Part shown: piece by piece, positions 21,377 to 33,549 of the stretch
Numbering within the stretch: position 1 is the first letter of the stretch
Layout of the letters: every line of letters begins with the position of its first letter
Assembly (NCBI GenBank): GCA_037074705.1
Contig: CM073590.1
Coordinates: 237,882,101-237,946,100, forward strand
Direction: 5' to 3'
DNA: 64,000 nucleotides
DNA from: Zhengitettix transpicula
Lineage: Eukaryota; Arthropoda; Insecta; Orthoptera; Tetrigidae
The notes under the pieces: model-generated
The model's input: the letters and a program-made list of their open reading frames with translations, nothing else
Databases searched by the model: none
What the model was told of the DNA's origin: nothing
Translations under genes and position numbers: made by a program

Positions 21377-22217
21377 AATAATCAACAATTTGAAATTTAG
21401 TTAATAATCAAAATGATAGGCTTTATTTAAATGAAAAAGATCAAAAATTAACAAACAAAATAATTTATTTTCCTTTAGTGGCTTTCAATGGTACAAGATA
21501 ATTACAAACAAAATTTGAGATCTGTTCTCTCAGGGCCTTAACTGGGTTTGATGATTTACAGTGAATATTATTGAATGATCTGATTAGCTATACAAATGAG
21601 AATTTACTCGAAAATGTGCTGATGAATGAAAGAAAAGCTAGAAGAAAAACGAACGAAATCTGACTTTAACCTTCTAGTTAGCGTTTACAGGTTTTTGATA
21701 CTTACGCATTGTTCGGCTGGTACCAGCATTCTTTTAGCGTTGCAAAATCTTTGCACAGATTCTAATTTTTTCTTACAGATTCTACACTTATGGAATTTCG
21801 AGGCTCCCAGGAACTCGGATGATCCTCTCCAAATTGGTCAGCTATCTGATGTCTGCTTGCTTACAGGAATCTTACGAGTTGCAGATTTTTTTATAGTCTT
21901 TTACCGATTTACTGATCGGTTTGGATTGAAACTGCAAAATAGCTCAGTAAAGATTTATTTAAAATGTCTATCCTTTCGTGGCTGCTCTTAGACATCGACT
22001 TCTCTATTCCGCTCCTCGAATTAGACTTGACTTTTGCTCCTCTCTGCTGACTGCCAACTGACTATGCTTTTTCGCGCGTAAACGCCATTCCGCGCTCTCA
22101 ATAATAGGAACAGAGATCGCCACTCATTGTCGCCCTGCTCGCTCTCGCTATAATACAAACTGTTCGCTAACAATTCAAATTATTTAAAAACATTTAATTG
22201 CTTAATTAATTGGCATT

Positions 22218-22220
<3 letters not shown>
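21374..22220 (-). mobile_element. Solo LTR D in a TA tract
   Basis: Read on the minus strand it starts TGTAATGCCAATTAATTAAG, as in LTR B, and contains ATCAAACCCAGTTAAGGCCC and CCTGAGA. It is flanked by ATAT at 21370-21373 and 22221-22224 with TA repeats on both sides. The 121-residue plus-strand frame at 21626-21991 lies inside this LTR and is not a gene. Confidence 0.87.

Positions 22221-22247
<27 letters not shown>
22221..22247. repeat. (TA)n microsatellite, right flank of LTR D
   Basis: 27 bp of alternating A and T adjoining the LTR terminus. Confidence 0.95.
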
Positions 22248-22250
<3 letters not shown>

Positions 22251-22328
22251 TTTCTCTTTTGGAAAATAAATTAACAAATTCCAGTAAGAGGTCTACAATT
22301 TCAGAGGAAATCCTTTTGACAATGACAT

Positions 22329-22844
22329 TTTTTTTGGGTGTAGACAGGCTATGTATAGGGTAATCCACATAGTGGCAACTCCTTTCTTATAGCATAGGAA
22401 AGGGACTTGAAAGGGGGGATGCGGAAGGATGGAGGAAGGTAGCCAAGGGTTACTAGGGCCCCCGGGCTATGGTTTGAGGATCCTACCCGGCATTCGCCGA
22501 AAAGAAATGCAGGACAAACCCTAGAAAAACCTGAATCATGTAGGTCGGGCATTTGGTACTTGTCCCACGCCCTTCCGATGGCGGGAGAGGGGTTAGCTGT
22601 GGGGTCACAACTTTCCCCTCGCCGTGATTTGACGAATTTAGAAGGCAGCTGGCCGACTATTCTAATAGGAATAGCGGACAACTCTTACCGTCTGCCCAAG
22701 GTCTGCTTCCCCGCAACATACACCTCTCAAAACAGGCCGAGGTGCCTCGGCATGTGGGAACCTTAGTTAAAAAAAAAAAACCTAAGAAATGTGAAGGAAT
22801 CCCCAAAGGTAGCCTACGCCAGAGCTCTCTGGAGAATACTCTCC
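22329..22844 (-). mobile_element. Family S retroposon, copy 5, subfamily 2
   Basis: The target-site duplication ACAATGACAT lies at 22319-22328 and 22845-22854. The 3' end is a variant: GCCTGTCTACACCC plus As replaces GCCTGTTGCCCT plus As. The 5' end has two hairpins of different sequence from copy 3 (GGAGA-GTAT-TCTCC, then CCAGAG-AG-CTCTGG). Confidence 0.92.
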
Positions 22845-22854
22845 ACAATGACAT

Positions 22855-23999
22855 ATTAACAAAAACTGTTAATTATCAATAAATTAATAAATTGGCTGTG
22901 AGATGAAACAAATAAAAAATAAAGTTGTAAATATATAATTTCACTACGTTTCGTCATTAATTTTAGACTGCATCAGGTATAAATAGGAGTAATTTAGGAG
23001 TTTGACTATTAATATATTTTATATAATTCCCGTGTTCTTCCATTAATATCGGTCAGAAGCTGAAAATATATAAATAAATTTTTACTAAACTTTCAAAGGT
23101 TGTACAGCCTGATGTAACCAAAATATATAATATATGGGTAATATATAAAAATAAGTAGCAGAAAAAGAGTGAATAAACTGCTCCAGAAGGGGTAAATGTA
23201 ATTTTAAATAATTTATTTTCTTTTAATAACTTTGCTTTTAATATGGAAGTAGCGACGTAATTCTTTACGACTCTGGGTTCCATAATTTTTATCAAAACTG
23301 AAATTTAACACTGAAAATTTTATAAGGACGTATTTGGTAACAGTAAAAACAAATTTGAATAATTTTCATTGGCAAAATAAATCCACCTCAACAATTATCC
23401 TGATATATATAATATACATTGATTTTATTAGAAATAAAATAAATTGACCATGAGACAGAACAAAATTTAGGTAATGCAATTTATAAAAATAAAACTCCAC
23501 AATTTTTAGTAAAATTAAAATATCGCACGTAATTATAATTACCGGGGTTTTTTCTTTTTTCAAACATTTTAATGTAGACGTAATGAGAAGACGTTTGTTT
23601 TTATTATATATATTTATATTGTGTTTAAAATCCTTTTTAAGTCATTTTAAATGTCTAATGGAATTAGAAAATAAAAATTAAACGTTTAAGGAAACAGGTA
23701 GTTATTATTGTTGGTGAGTAACTCCCCAGCGTTTAGACAAGATCTTGGGGGATATTGTTACGGTTTAGAGCGTGTGACAGACGCATCGTCCTTGCTGCTG
23801 GTGGCTGCGGCAGTCGCCGTTGAGGCTTTAATTCTAATTCAGGGGGATTAAAATGATTTATGCGATGTTTGCGACACCTCCAGTGTCTGAAACGGCGTAA
23901 TTTCGCTGCTCGTCTTCCCATATAATTTTTTTTCTTTGAATTTTTATTCTGGTGTAATTTATCCGAGACGTCGAGGGAGGGTTCCTGTGGTCGTGACCA
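22855..23999. other. AT-rich DNA with one PLE-like tail motif
   Basis: The motif at 22946-22976 is listed separately. Similar words at 22878-22920 and 23430-23480 suggest a diverged duplicate. No gene recognised. Confidence 0.5.
22946..22976 (-). ncRNA. Hammerhead-like motif, one core change
   Basis: The minus strand reads CTGATGC then GTC/GAC stem and GAAACGTAGTG. The final A of the core is C. Confidence 0.3.
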
Positions 24000-24650
24000 C
24001 CGTCGTCACTAGGAGGGTCCCTCCGGTGGTTTCGTCACCCCTTTCCTTTCGTTTCCTTGCAAATCCCCCGCCGCCATTGTCGAGGCTGACACAATCGTGA
24101 TTGCCAGGAACGGAACGGTGTTATTACGGGGAAGCGTCTGAGGTGGATAAAGTTGCCGCCGTCCCCTCGAGGCGTCGCAAATACGCAATCCGCACAATTG
24201 TGTTATTAAATTAATGACACTAACTCGGATGCGCGGTTTGTGCGCCAAGTTGGGACAATGGTTCGCCGATAAGACGACGGCGACTGTGAGGGAAACGGGG
24301 AAGGAGAAGGCGAAGGCGCAGGTAATAAGTAAGGAGATAGCGCACAACTTCACGCAAACTTGCGTATCAGATGGCGTCGCGACGCCTTCGTTTTGTTTGT
24401 CTCCCCGGCAGCACCGCACTCTTTAATGGAGCCTGCAATATAAATTATCTCTGGCGCAATTATTCGGCTGTTTTCTCCGCCGCTCTTGAGAGAAGGAAGG
24501 TAAAGCGACCGTGAAATGGAAGCTTCGGAGGAGGGGAAAGACTTGATTGGCGGTTCCTTGCATCTCGTCCCGGGACACTTACTTCGGGAATTGATGACGC
24601 TTTGTGGAAATAGCAGACGAATTTCTCCCCCTCCGCTCCCCCTCTCATTG
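24000..24650. other. GC-richer unique island
   Basis: It includes a 136-residue minus-strand frame (24009-24419) with no recognised domain, overlapped by an open frame on the other strand. CG dinucleotides are frequent. No splice-bounded exon is convincing. Confidence 0.35.
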
Positions 24651-24963
24651 TCTAGGTCGAAGATCTTAAACAGGAGAAATTAATAACACTACAATTACAA
24701 TTTCGTTAGTCGTATAACAAAATCATGAAAAACAAATTACCTCTAACATAAAGGAATTTATAAATGACCATTACAGAAAACGATGTCTTTAAGTTGGGAG
24801 CTGTAATAAGGTAAAGTCTACTGCTCTCATATCGGTACATTTTAAAGAACACAAACAAAGGAAATTGCCTAACTGATGACCTGAGTGACGAAGGAAGGAA
24901 ACAGTTACTAAAGGACGTTTGAGACAAAGAGCCAAGTTATTTCAAATTGATAATTAAGCGCAT

Positions 24964-25496
24964 TTTTTTGTGGGTGTAGACAGGCTATGTATAGGGTAAT
25001 CCACATAGTGGCAACTCCCCTCTTATAGCATAGGAAAGGGAGTGAAAGGGGGGTTGCGAGAGGGTAGAGGAAGGTAGACAAGGGTTAACCAGTTCCCCCG
25101 GGCTATGGTTTAAGGATCCTACCCGCCATTCGTCTAAAGAAATGCAGGAAAACCCTAGAAAAACCTGCATCAGGTAAGTCGGGCATTGGGTGCTTGTCCC
25201 ACGCCCTTCCGATAACGGGAGAGGAGTTTGCTGTGGGGACGCAGCATTCCCTTCTCCGTTCCTCGGCCAGTTTAGGAGGCAGCTGGCCGACTATTCCAAT
25301 AGGAATAGCGGACAACTCTTACCGTATGCCCAAGGTCTGTGACCCCCGGAACATACACCTCTCAAAACAGGCCGAGGTGCCTCGACATGTGGGAACCTTA
25401 GTTCAAAAAAAAACAAACAGAGAGTTGTGAAGGCATCCCCAAAGGTAGCCGCCGCCAGAGCTCTGCGAGAGAATCCTCTTGCAGGCATCCTTCAGG
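24964..25496 (-). mobile_element. Family S retroposon, copy 6, subfamily 2
   Basis: The 13-bp target-site duplication TAATTAAGCGCAT lies at 24951-24963 and 25497-25509. The 3' end is of the CTACACCCAC type. The 5' end mixes the GCAAGAGGATTCTCTCGC hairpin of subfamily 1 with the AGAGCTCTGG arm of subfamily 2. Confidence 0.93.
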
Positions 25497-25509
25497 TAAT
25501 TAAGCGCAT

Positions 25510-26789
25510 AGTTGACTAATTCATTTATAGTAGGCAGCGGTGGCATCTAACTGCTGGAGGTCCAGCCTCAGCCTCCTCTTCTAGTTGTCGGAGTTCCTTG
25601 CTCGTGGAATCTGCTACGCCTATAACATATTAATATTCTTTCATTACTAAAATGTTATTATTTGGATAAAACATTCATACATAACAATTGTAAACGCCTT
25701 TACGGCTACCTCATTGTTGGATTCACACTCTCATTCATACACTCATTCATTCTCACTTATACCGCTGCTGTTGCTGCTTCTTCGTCTTCCGCTTCGTCTT
25801 CCGGCCGACGCTCTCCCGTCTTTCTAATTTTTCGGATTAAGGAGGAGATGGGGGGCTGATAAAAATAAATTTATGTATGTAAATAAATGTTTGTAGATAG
25901 GTATAAACATTTATATGTAAATAAGATTCGTAAGAATCCGAATATGAGTACGTTTTTTTATATAAATCAAGATTTCACATCATTAATTAATTCTTTGTAT
26001 ATTAATTATTTATGTATTACCTTTGCCTGTCATGTTTAAATAAAAATCTGTTAATTGTTAATGAAAATGTCAATTTTTAAAATCCTTTTTTATAACGTCA
26101 CATACATTTATTAATTTAGGTCTATACCGCACAGTCGTGAGAAATTTTATGGGAGGATGTGCGAGACACACAACATGTATACACGTCCGTTGTTACGTTA
26201 CGAACGGAAACCCTGCGGTAAACGGTTTTGAGGGGCCCCACTACTGATCACATGGGCTTATCTGGTCCTTTTGATTGGTTTCTCCGCCTTCTCTTAGTCT
26301 CTGGAGTCACTTTGAGAGTTAGTGTTGCCACTACCATCTAGAGATTGAGAAGGCTCCTCTGCTCAGTCTTGCTTTTCTACATGATAAATTTTGTTATATG
26401 CCAAATGATTCTCAAAAATGTGATTCTAATCATTACAGTTTTTTTTATTTTTGTAGTTTCAAACTTGAACCAGATGAAGTCACAAAAATAAGCGGTGAAA
26501 CTTTGTTAAGTTTTACATTAATAAATTATTTTTTCTGATTTAAAATTGGCTGATGTTTATTAATTTATTAGTTTTCTCAATATTCAGAATATATATTTAT
26601 ATATACCTTTATCAATTTAATTAAATTGTCCACAATTTTACAACAATCTCTATATTCTCAAATTTGCAATGACGTCTTATTATTGAAACCAAAAACCATA
26701 CGTTACGATTCAGACGTATTAATTTCTCCACCCGCTGTAGCATTACTGTCGAAAAAAAAATATATATTTCTTGCCAAGCAGTATAAAAC
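25510..26789. other. Unassigned AT-rich DNA
   Basis: CCAGATGAAGTC...GGTGAAACTTTGTTAAG at 26470-26508 resembles a degraded PLE tail. The rest is not recognised. Confidence 0.45.
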
Positions 26790-27350
26790 ATAGGATAGTC
26801 TGCGAGGGCTATTCTCTCGCAGGAAATACCTGCAAGGGCTATTCTCTCGCAGGCAGAACCTTGTAGGAGAGATACGAAGGGGCTACCTTCGGGGGATGCC
26901 TTTTCCTCTCCGTTTTTGAACTAAGGTTCCCAAAGCCGAGACAACTCGGCCTGTTCTTCGGGTTGTATGTTCCGGGGTCACAGACCTTGGGCATACGGTA
27001 AGAGTTGTCGGATATTCCCATTAGAATAGTCGGCCAGCTGCCTCCTAAACTGGTTGAGGCAAGGAGAAGGGAATGTTGCGTCCCCACAGAAAACTTCTCT
27101 CCCGATATCGGAAGGGCGTGGGACAAGTACCCAATGCCCGACCTACCTGATGCAGGTTTTTCTAGGGTTTTCCCTGCATTTCTTTAGGCGAATGCCGGGT
27201 AGGATCCTTAAAATATAGCCCGGGGGCCCTAGTTAAGCCTTGGCTACCTTCCTCTAACCTACCGCATCCCCCCTTTCAAATTCCTTTCTGTGCTTTTAAA
27301 GGGGAGTTGCTCAACGTGGATCACCCTCATGTAGCCTGTTGCCCTAAAAA
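26790..27350 (+). mobile_element. Family S retroposon, copy 7
   Basis: Two tandem 5' hairpins (from about 26799) are followed by the complete body, ending GTTGCCCTAAAAA. A weak possible duplication TATAAAA lies on both sides. It lies next to a TA run. Confidence 0.85.
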
Positions 27351-27357
27351 TATATAT

Positions 27358-29515
27358 ATAAAATATTATCAGGAGAAAAGAAAGTATAAAGAAGAACTGT
27401 TCTTGTTTGTACTTTGGACTATTTATATTTCTTAATGTACTTCAATATAGTGACTTTTCTCCTCAGTAATTTAACATTTAATCTTTATATGCAAAATATC
27501 CAGTAGTTTATATTTATTAAAAAATTATTTGTGTCGTCTAATTTTTTTTAAAAAAAAAATTCTAATCCCAACGGCATGGAATCTCCGCTCGCGGTCCGCG
27601 ATATTAATATTCCAAGGAGGTTAGTATCACAGACTTATTTGTTTCCAGAAAAAAATATTATTATTAGGATGTAAATATACGAGACGTTGATTTTATTAAA
27701 TTCATTTTTTTAAAAAAAATTATATTTCGTGTTTAAATAATTAAGCAATGGTTTAAATTGTATTTCAGTTGAGAATATCGTTTGGCAGAAAATGTTTAAG
27801 TTGAAAATTAAAGTTGTTTAAGGAATTATAAGGAATGTTAATCTGTTTACTATAAAGCTGTTGGGCTGCAATTTTTGGGTGGTATATTTAATTTCAAGCA
27901 GCATGAGAAGTGACCATTAAGGTTCAATTTTTTTGAAAGCCCCGTATGTAGCTGACGGGAACGATCTATGACCGTCTACAACGGCAGCGTCCATAATGCA
28001 GATATGCTCTTCCGGACGTTTCACTCTGGGAAAGCATAATTCATGTGGACCAAGTCCAACGACACCACGCCCTGTCAAGCTTCAGTTGTCGTCCATGAAT
28101 TCGGTATGCAGCCCGAAACCGATTGACAGCTTGCTGTAATAGCGGTCACGGCAAGCTAATGATGGAACCGGGTACACTATACCTCGATCTAGGATTGCAG
28201 ACAGCGAGAGTGGGAAGGGCACAAAGTGGGCCTGATTAAAATACGACGGCGTCAACAAGACCTGCTCGCATTACCGTGGGGTGATTAAGTTCGCGTAGTC
28301 GGGATGTGGACGGGATGGTCCTGGCTGCGGTTTAATTCATTTACAACTACAATGGAACGACGAATCGGATACAAGACAAGCACACACGGAAGAAAAATAC
28401 CTCACCAACAAGGCGAGGAGAACAAGTAGGAAAAATACATCTGCAACCCTCATATACCGAGTCAGTATAATGTTTGAATAAACGTCAGGTACACGCCTGT
28501 ATATATTGTAATAATCACTTTAAATTATTGTTCAACTTTATATATCAGATTCAATTCCTTTGAATGCAGGTAACGTATATTATATAAAAATTATTTTAGA
28601 TTCCTTTAATAAATCAATTTACTGAACAACGACTCTCGCCATTACCAAGCAACTAAAAAGTAAACAAAGATAAAACTAACCCAGAGATATAAATCCCCCT
28701 TCTTATTATTATTATTATCAATTAGAATGTAATAAATTTATTGCAATATAAATTATTTTATTTTTGCAAAAGCCTCAAAATCTCTGCACATTTGTTTATT
28801 GACAAAGCAAACGTTATGTTAATCGAGTATCTGAAGACGTGGCGTCTTCAGTTATGAGAATTAATTCTACATCTTATTTTACGAATCCAGTAAGTACTTG
28901 AGTCTCTACCTCCTGGTTTCTTACCTCTGTAACCGTTAAAATGGTTCCCACTTCGCAAGGTCCTTCATTTGAGTGAACAAAAAAAAGCCATTTATTACAT
29001 TTATGACCGCCGTATGCTAACCCGAGTTTACCCGAACACCAAACATCATATATTTAAATCGACGAACGGACGGCATATTGACGAAATAGAAACATTTCTA
29101 AGAATAAAAATGTTAAGGAGGAAGATGATGGTCTGTCAGTTTCATCCTGTATGAACCGTGTGAACGATAAAATAATATTTTTTATTCAAATAGAAGCGGT
29201 CTTGGAGATATATTTTAAAGTTTAAAATTAATCTTTGTCTACCAATTTATAAATTAAGATCATGTCAAATTAAATCAGAAAAAATTATTAAATAATAGAA
29301 TATCAAAAATTACATTAAATAATTATTAAATTACTAAGAAAAATAAAAGAACCATTGCAACAGACTTTTTTAAAAAAAAATTCAAAACGTTTCTGAAAAA
29401 TAATTACAAAAATGTAGTGAATTGTAATTTAAGATGACTGTTACAATGGCCATTTAATCTATTATATTAATAAGAGTAAAATTGTAATTAATAAATTTCA
29501 TTTACATTTGTAATA
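27358..29515. other. Unassigned DNA; middle part GC-richer
   Basis: 27930-28430 has higher GC with no long frame. From 28497, TATATATTGTAATAATCAC resembles the end of LTR D and may be an LTR fragment. The remainder is AT-rich. Confidence 0.4.
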
Positions 29516-29517
29516 TA

Positions 29518-30713
29518 CAGAGTGGCCCAAAAAAATGTATCCACTGGTTAACCGTCCATAACTTGCAAACTAATTGACGGAGTTGTCTCATTTTTGGTGA
29601 AAGTGTAGCTCTTCAAGTCCACCTTAAAGATATCTCTGTAGGTGTTCGAAATGGTCACCATTAACATCCACACACAAACGATGTCGCCGAACTGCAGCAC
29701 GAACTACTGACTGCAACGTGTTCAGTTGGATATTTGCACATGAATGTATGATGGATTCTCCAAGTTCATCCAATGTGCGTGGCTTTTGTCAATAAACGAC
29801 GTCCTTTAGTGCTCCCCACAGGTAAAAGTCCAGAGGAGTTAAGTCTGGGGAACGTGGTGGCTACCCTACAGCACCTCTATGGCCTATCCATCTTCCTGGT
29901 AGATTTTCGTCGAGATAAGCCCTCACACGATTGTGGTAGTGGGCTGGGGCACCATCTTATACAAGTCTTGGATGGCAGGTAAAATGGATGTTTGAAGCTT
30001 CTGAAGGTACACCTCACCGGTAACTGTACCGTCAGAGAAGAATGGCCCCGGTAAGACAACCCACACCACACATTTACTCCTGGCTTTGTCTACATGGACG
30101 TTTGGATTTTCGGCGGCCCAGTAGATGCAATTGTGGCGATTTAATGTACCATTGAGTTTGAACTCAGACCACACAATCATCTCTGCAAACTCTTCATCAT
30201 TGCGCACCATGTTATTAAACCACTCGCTGTACTCCATCTGAATCGTCCTCGTTCATTGCGTGTAGTAAACTTGGGATGTAGCGCTTCCACTTTGCTGTCT
30301 TCACTTGAGCGACTCACTCCAGTTTCACGGAACACAGACTTCTGTGGTGAATTGTTGTAACACAAGATGGGAGTTACTGTTGCATGTCGTCAAGATCGTT
30401 GTTTGTGTACATCTATAACACAGCCTTCGGCATCAAATTTGTCTCGAATGCGTTGCACCTCATTAATGTTTTCGTACTTTAAATACCCCTTTAAAACAGA
30501 CTTCCTTTCATCAAATGTAAACCTTATTCGAGTAACAGGGTACAACTAACAATAAAACTACCTGGCGACTGTCATCTGACAAAACAAAACAACGCAATAC
30601 AACGCTTGTGTGGCAATTTCCGGAACTACAAACTATTACACTACCAAAAATGAGACAACTTCGTCAATTAGTTTGGAAGTTAACCAGTGGATACATTTTT
30701 TTGGGCCCCTCTG
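29518..30713 (-). mobile_element. Degraded Tc1/mariner element with TIRs and TA target site
   Basis: The left end CAGAGTGGCCCAAAAAAAT and the inverted right end CAGAGGGGCCCAAAAAAAT match over about 35 bp with one mismatch. Similarity then continues inward with a gap. The element is bounded by TA at 29516-29517 and 30714-30715, the hallmark duplication of the superfamily. Its length of 1,196 bp is typical for an element carrying only a transposase. The gene inside is broken, so the element cannot move itself. Confidence 0.93.
29624..30545 (-). pseudogene. Mariner-type transposase pseudogene
   Basis: The minus-strand frames show an N-terminal helix-turn-helix-like stretch (FDERKSVLKGY). A catalytic-domain middle follows, with the WSEFKLNG motif (the first catalytic aspartate appears lost by deletion) and DGTVTGEVYLQKLQTSILP. 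After a frameshift come QDGAPAHYHNRV and SPDLTPLDFYLWG, then a C-terminal tail. In-frame stops include TAG at 29861-29863 and TGA at 29789-29791. Counting the TAG, 41 residues separate the second and third aspartates, which fits DD41D spacing. This is a dead copy, and the relation to a named family is inferred. Confidence 0.88.
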
Positions 30714-30715
30714 TA

Positions 30716-31593
30716 TCGTGCCTGCTAAAACTCAGAGATCAAAATAAGGATTACAATAACTTTTAGTTTGAGTTAAGTTTCGGGAATTTACAGACCTAAT
30801 AGGAAAATCCAGCGCCGTCTCTTCTTCAACGTCGAGAGAAATACGTCTTGGATACGAAAGTAGGAAAGTTGATAAGGTGGAATTCTTGGTATCTGAGAAC
30901 CGTCGAGAGGCATAAACAAAATCAGAAAGCGCTAAAAGTTAAAGATATAGTTTAATATAGAAAAGTAAGACTGGGAAGAGAGTGCTCAGGAACCGTCACA
31001 GTACCAAGATGACAGATAACAAGTTTAACTCGTACAGTGCCTCAAGCGACAGAGTGAAGAACCTCTTGCTTAGAAGGTGGTGAACCAATCAAAAGGTCAA
31101 CATCAGCCCTCGTGATCTGTAGTGGGGTCCCTCAAAACCGGTTACCGCAGTGTGAGCACCGTAACTTAACGCTAGACGAAAAATGTTTACGTATTGTCTG
31201 CACCCGATACTCGCACATCCTTCCGAAGCCCAAGAGATGAAAAATTTTCTCATGAATGTACGCTATTGATCGAAATAAAAAAAGTAAATTGGTAATTCTA
31301 TGTCACACAATGGAACATTCAAGTGAAGACAAATCACATAACGTTTCGTCCCGACATTTTGAAGAGTGTTACAATATTATTCTTATGGAAAAAAGGAGAA
31401 CTAAAAATGTAAATCATTTTGTAACTTCCAGTTATATATTGAAATAAAAAAAGAAACGTTCAAAATTCCTCCCTAAATTCTTTAATTGACAACAAAATTA
31501 TGTATCCGAGTTAAATGAATATTATTTAAGCATTATTACACACCATGGAACGTAGGTTTTCCCGGTGTAACTGCTGGATACAGTTTTCGTCAA
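30716..31593. other. Unassigned DNA with a minus-strand PLE-like motif
   Basis: CATAACGTTTCGTCCCGACA at about 31337-31356 is the complement of a GGGACGAAACGTTATG tail and faces the plus-strand motif at 31594. Confidence 0.45.
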
Positions 31594-31630
31594 GTGAAGA
31601 AGATGGCGGTGCAAGCTATCGAAACGTTGT
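31594..31630 (+). ncRNA. Hammerhead-ribozyme-like motif with good helix II
   Basis: GTGAAGAA is followed by GATGGC-loop-GCTATC (six pairs, one of them G-T) and GAAACGTTGT. The first core base is G instead of C. Downstream CTACCTAGTTGGAATCCCGA resembles 58841-58860. Confidence 0.4.
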
Positions 31631-31783
31631 GGAAATTAAACGAAGCTACCTAGTTGGAATCCCGAGAAAAATTTATCCTTATTACACAACGTCCATCATT
31701 GTTGATTGAGTTTAATTACACATATATAATTTATATATTCCTTTGGAAATAGCAATGGTAGTTACTTCTATATAATAGAACAG

Positions 31784-32390
31784 GCCGGCCTGTAATGGCC
31801 AGCGTCGTCGCCTCGAATCCCCGCATTGGCACGAAAACTGGGGTTAATGCTGAGGGAGAGTCCACACTCTGACCACGTGTCACTCCTAAATCCATATAAG
31901 ATGACAGTTTGGCAGTCGTGTCGGTAGGCCAAGGTCCTTAATGAGCTCTCGAGTCATCTCTCCGTTTTTGAACTAAGGTACCCACAAGCCGAGGCACCTC
32001 GGCCTGTTTTGAGAGGTGTACGTTCCGGGGTCACAGATCTTGGGCAAACGGTAAGAGTTGTTCGCTGTTCCCATTGGAATATTCGGCCAGCTGCCTCCTA
32101 AACTGGTCAAGGCATGGGGAGGGGAAAGCTGCGACCCCACAGCAAACTCCTTTCCCGCCATCGGAAGGGCGTGGGACAAGTACCAAATGCCCGACCTACC
32201 TGATGTAGGTTTTCTAGGGTCTGTCCTGCGTTATTTATAGGCAAATGCAGGGTAGGATCCTTAAACTATAGCCCGGGGGCCGTAGTTAACCCTTGGCTAC
32301 CTTCCTCTGCCGTTCCTATGCTATTAAAGGGGAATTGCCACCATGTGGATTACCCTCAAGTAGTCTGTTGCCCTAAAAAAAAAGAATACA
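31784..32390 (+). mobile_element. Family S retroposon, copy 8, with an extra 5' head
   Basis: A 14-bp direct repeat ATATAATAGAACAG flanks the unit at 31770-31783 and 32391-32404. The family body begins only at about 31958 (TCTCCGTTTTTGAACTAAGG). The first 170 bp inside the duplication are unrelated to the other copies. They contain GCCTCGAATCCCC, a B-box-like string. The hairpins are absent. Either this is a chimeric retroposon or an older copy has an alternative head. Confidence 0.82.
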
Positions 32391-32404
32391 ATATAATAGA
32401 ACAG

Positions 32405-32853
32405 AAAGTGGAGGATTTCGGAACGGAGTCGAGGATTAACTACGGTCGTTTAGATATAAGACGGAATAAAACTCGGAAATAAAAATTTGGTTGATGATTA
32501 AATGAAAGCTGAAAATCAGGAAATTGTTATTCAGGGAAGAAAGTTCTTCATGGAGCTATTTAGTTTTAGTTCCGACGTGGAATCACTCACCTTGCTTTTT
32601 TTAGTGAATAACTTTGTTTAAGCTCCCTGAGATCTTCTAGTTTCTTTTCTTACAGACACTTGAAGATCAAGATCGTTCCACGTGTGTTTGGCGGCTTTTA
32701 TTTTTGGTAAAAGGGGTTAATGGTGTTGTGATGAGAGCGAGTTTACGGTATCTGAAAGTCGTTGCCTTTGGCAGCTAACACTGCGGCCGCAGATAAGACG
32801 AGGGGTGTGGTTTAAGGTTATGCGTCGTGGTAACCAGGCCTCCTCAATGTGAC

Positions 32854-32891
<38 letters not shown>

Positions 32892-33531
32892 GCCGACAAA
32901 TGATCGGGCCAGGTGAGAGAGTCGTAAAACCCACCACTCCAAGGAGCTAATGCTCTCACGTCATTAGTCTGGCGTGCATACAACCTTCAGTTACAGATCA
33001 GATGCTTTATTCAAAAAAAGGTTCATAAAATAAAAAAACAAAAACCGTTACGATTTCAAGTTTATTACCTTAGAAAAAAAAATAAAGGTGAAATGCATTA
33101 CAACCAGAAGCGCTGAATTTAAACCAACTTTAACAAATTTCCTCAAAATATCCACGGTCAATTGCAAAAGAAAATAATTTTGCTCCTGAAAGAGAACAAG
33201 CAAGGTTCAAAAATCAAGAAGTAAATAGTACAGAACACTTCTGCGGAAGAAAGCGTAGAGATCAGGAGCTGCTTGCTTGATGACGTCATTATAGTACAGA
33301 TAAAAAATTGAGTAACGTACAAACCCACTCGACAAACATTAAGACTTCTTCAATGGCCTACAATTTCTTAAAGCTGCTCTATTCCTTATTTTGATTGGCT
33401 GGTCACTTTTAAAAATTCTTCTTTGCTTTTGAAAAACATTTTATGTTGTCCAGGAAACGTCGTGTGACGTCTTGATGATCCATCACGTCCTCAAGTGTTT
33501 CACTTTCTCCGCAGTATAAAAACCAATTCTT
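32405..33531. other. Unassigned DNA around the GA microsatellite
   Basis: No gene or shared repeat recognised. Confidence 0.5.
32856..32889 (+). repeat. (GA)n microsatellite
   Basis: 34 bp of GA repeats. It creates the serine-leucine run in a minus-strand open frame, which is therefore not a gene. Confidence 0.95.
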
Positions 33532-33549
33532 AAAATAAATTTGGTTGGA

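Noticed and set aside
24009..24419. 136-residue minus-strand frame
   Set aside because: It has no recognised domain, lies in a GC-rich island with an open frame on the opposite strand, and has no supporting splice or start context.
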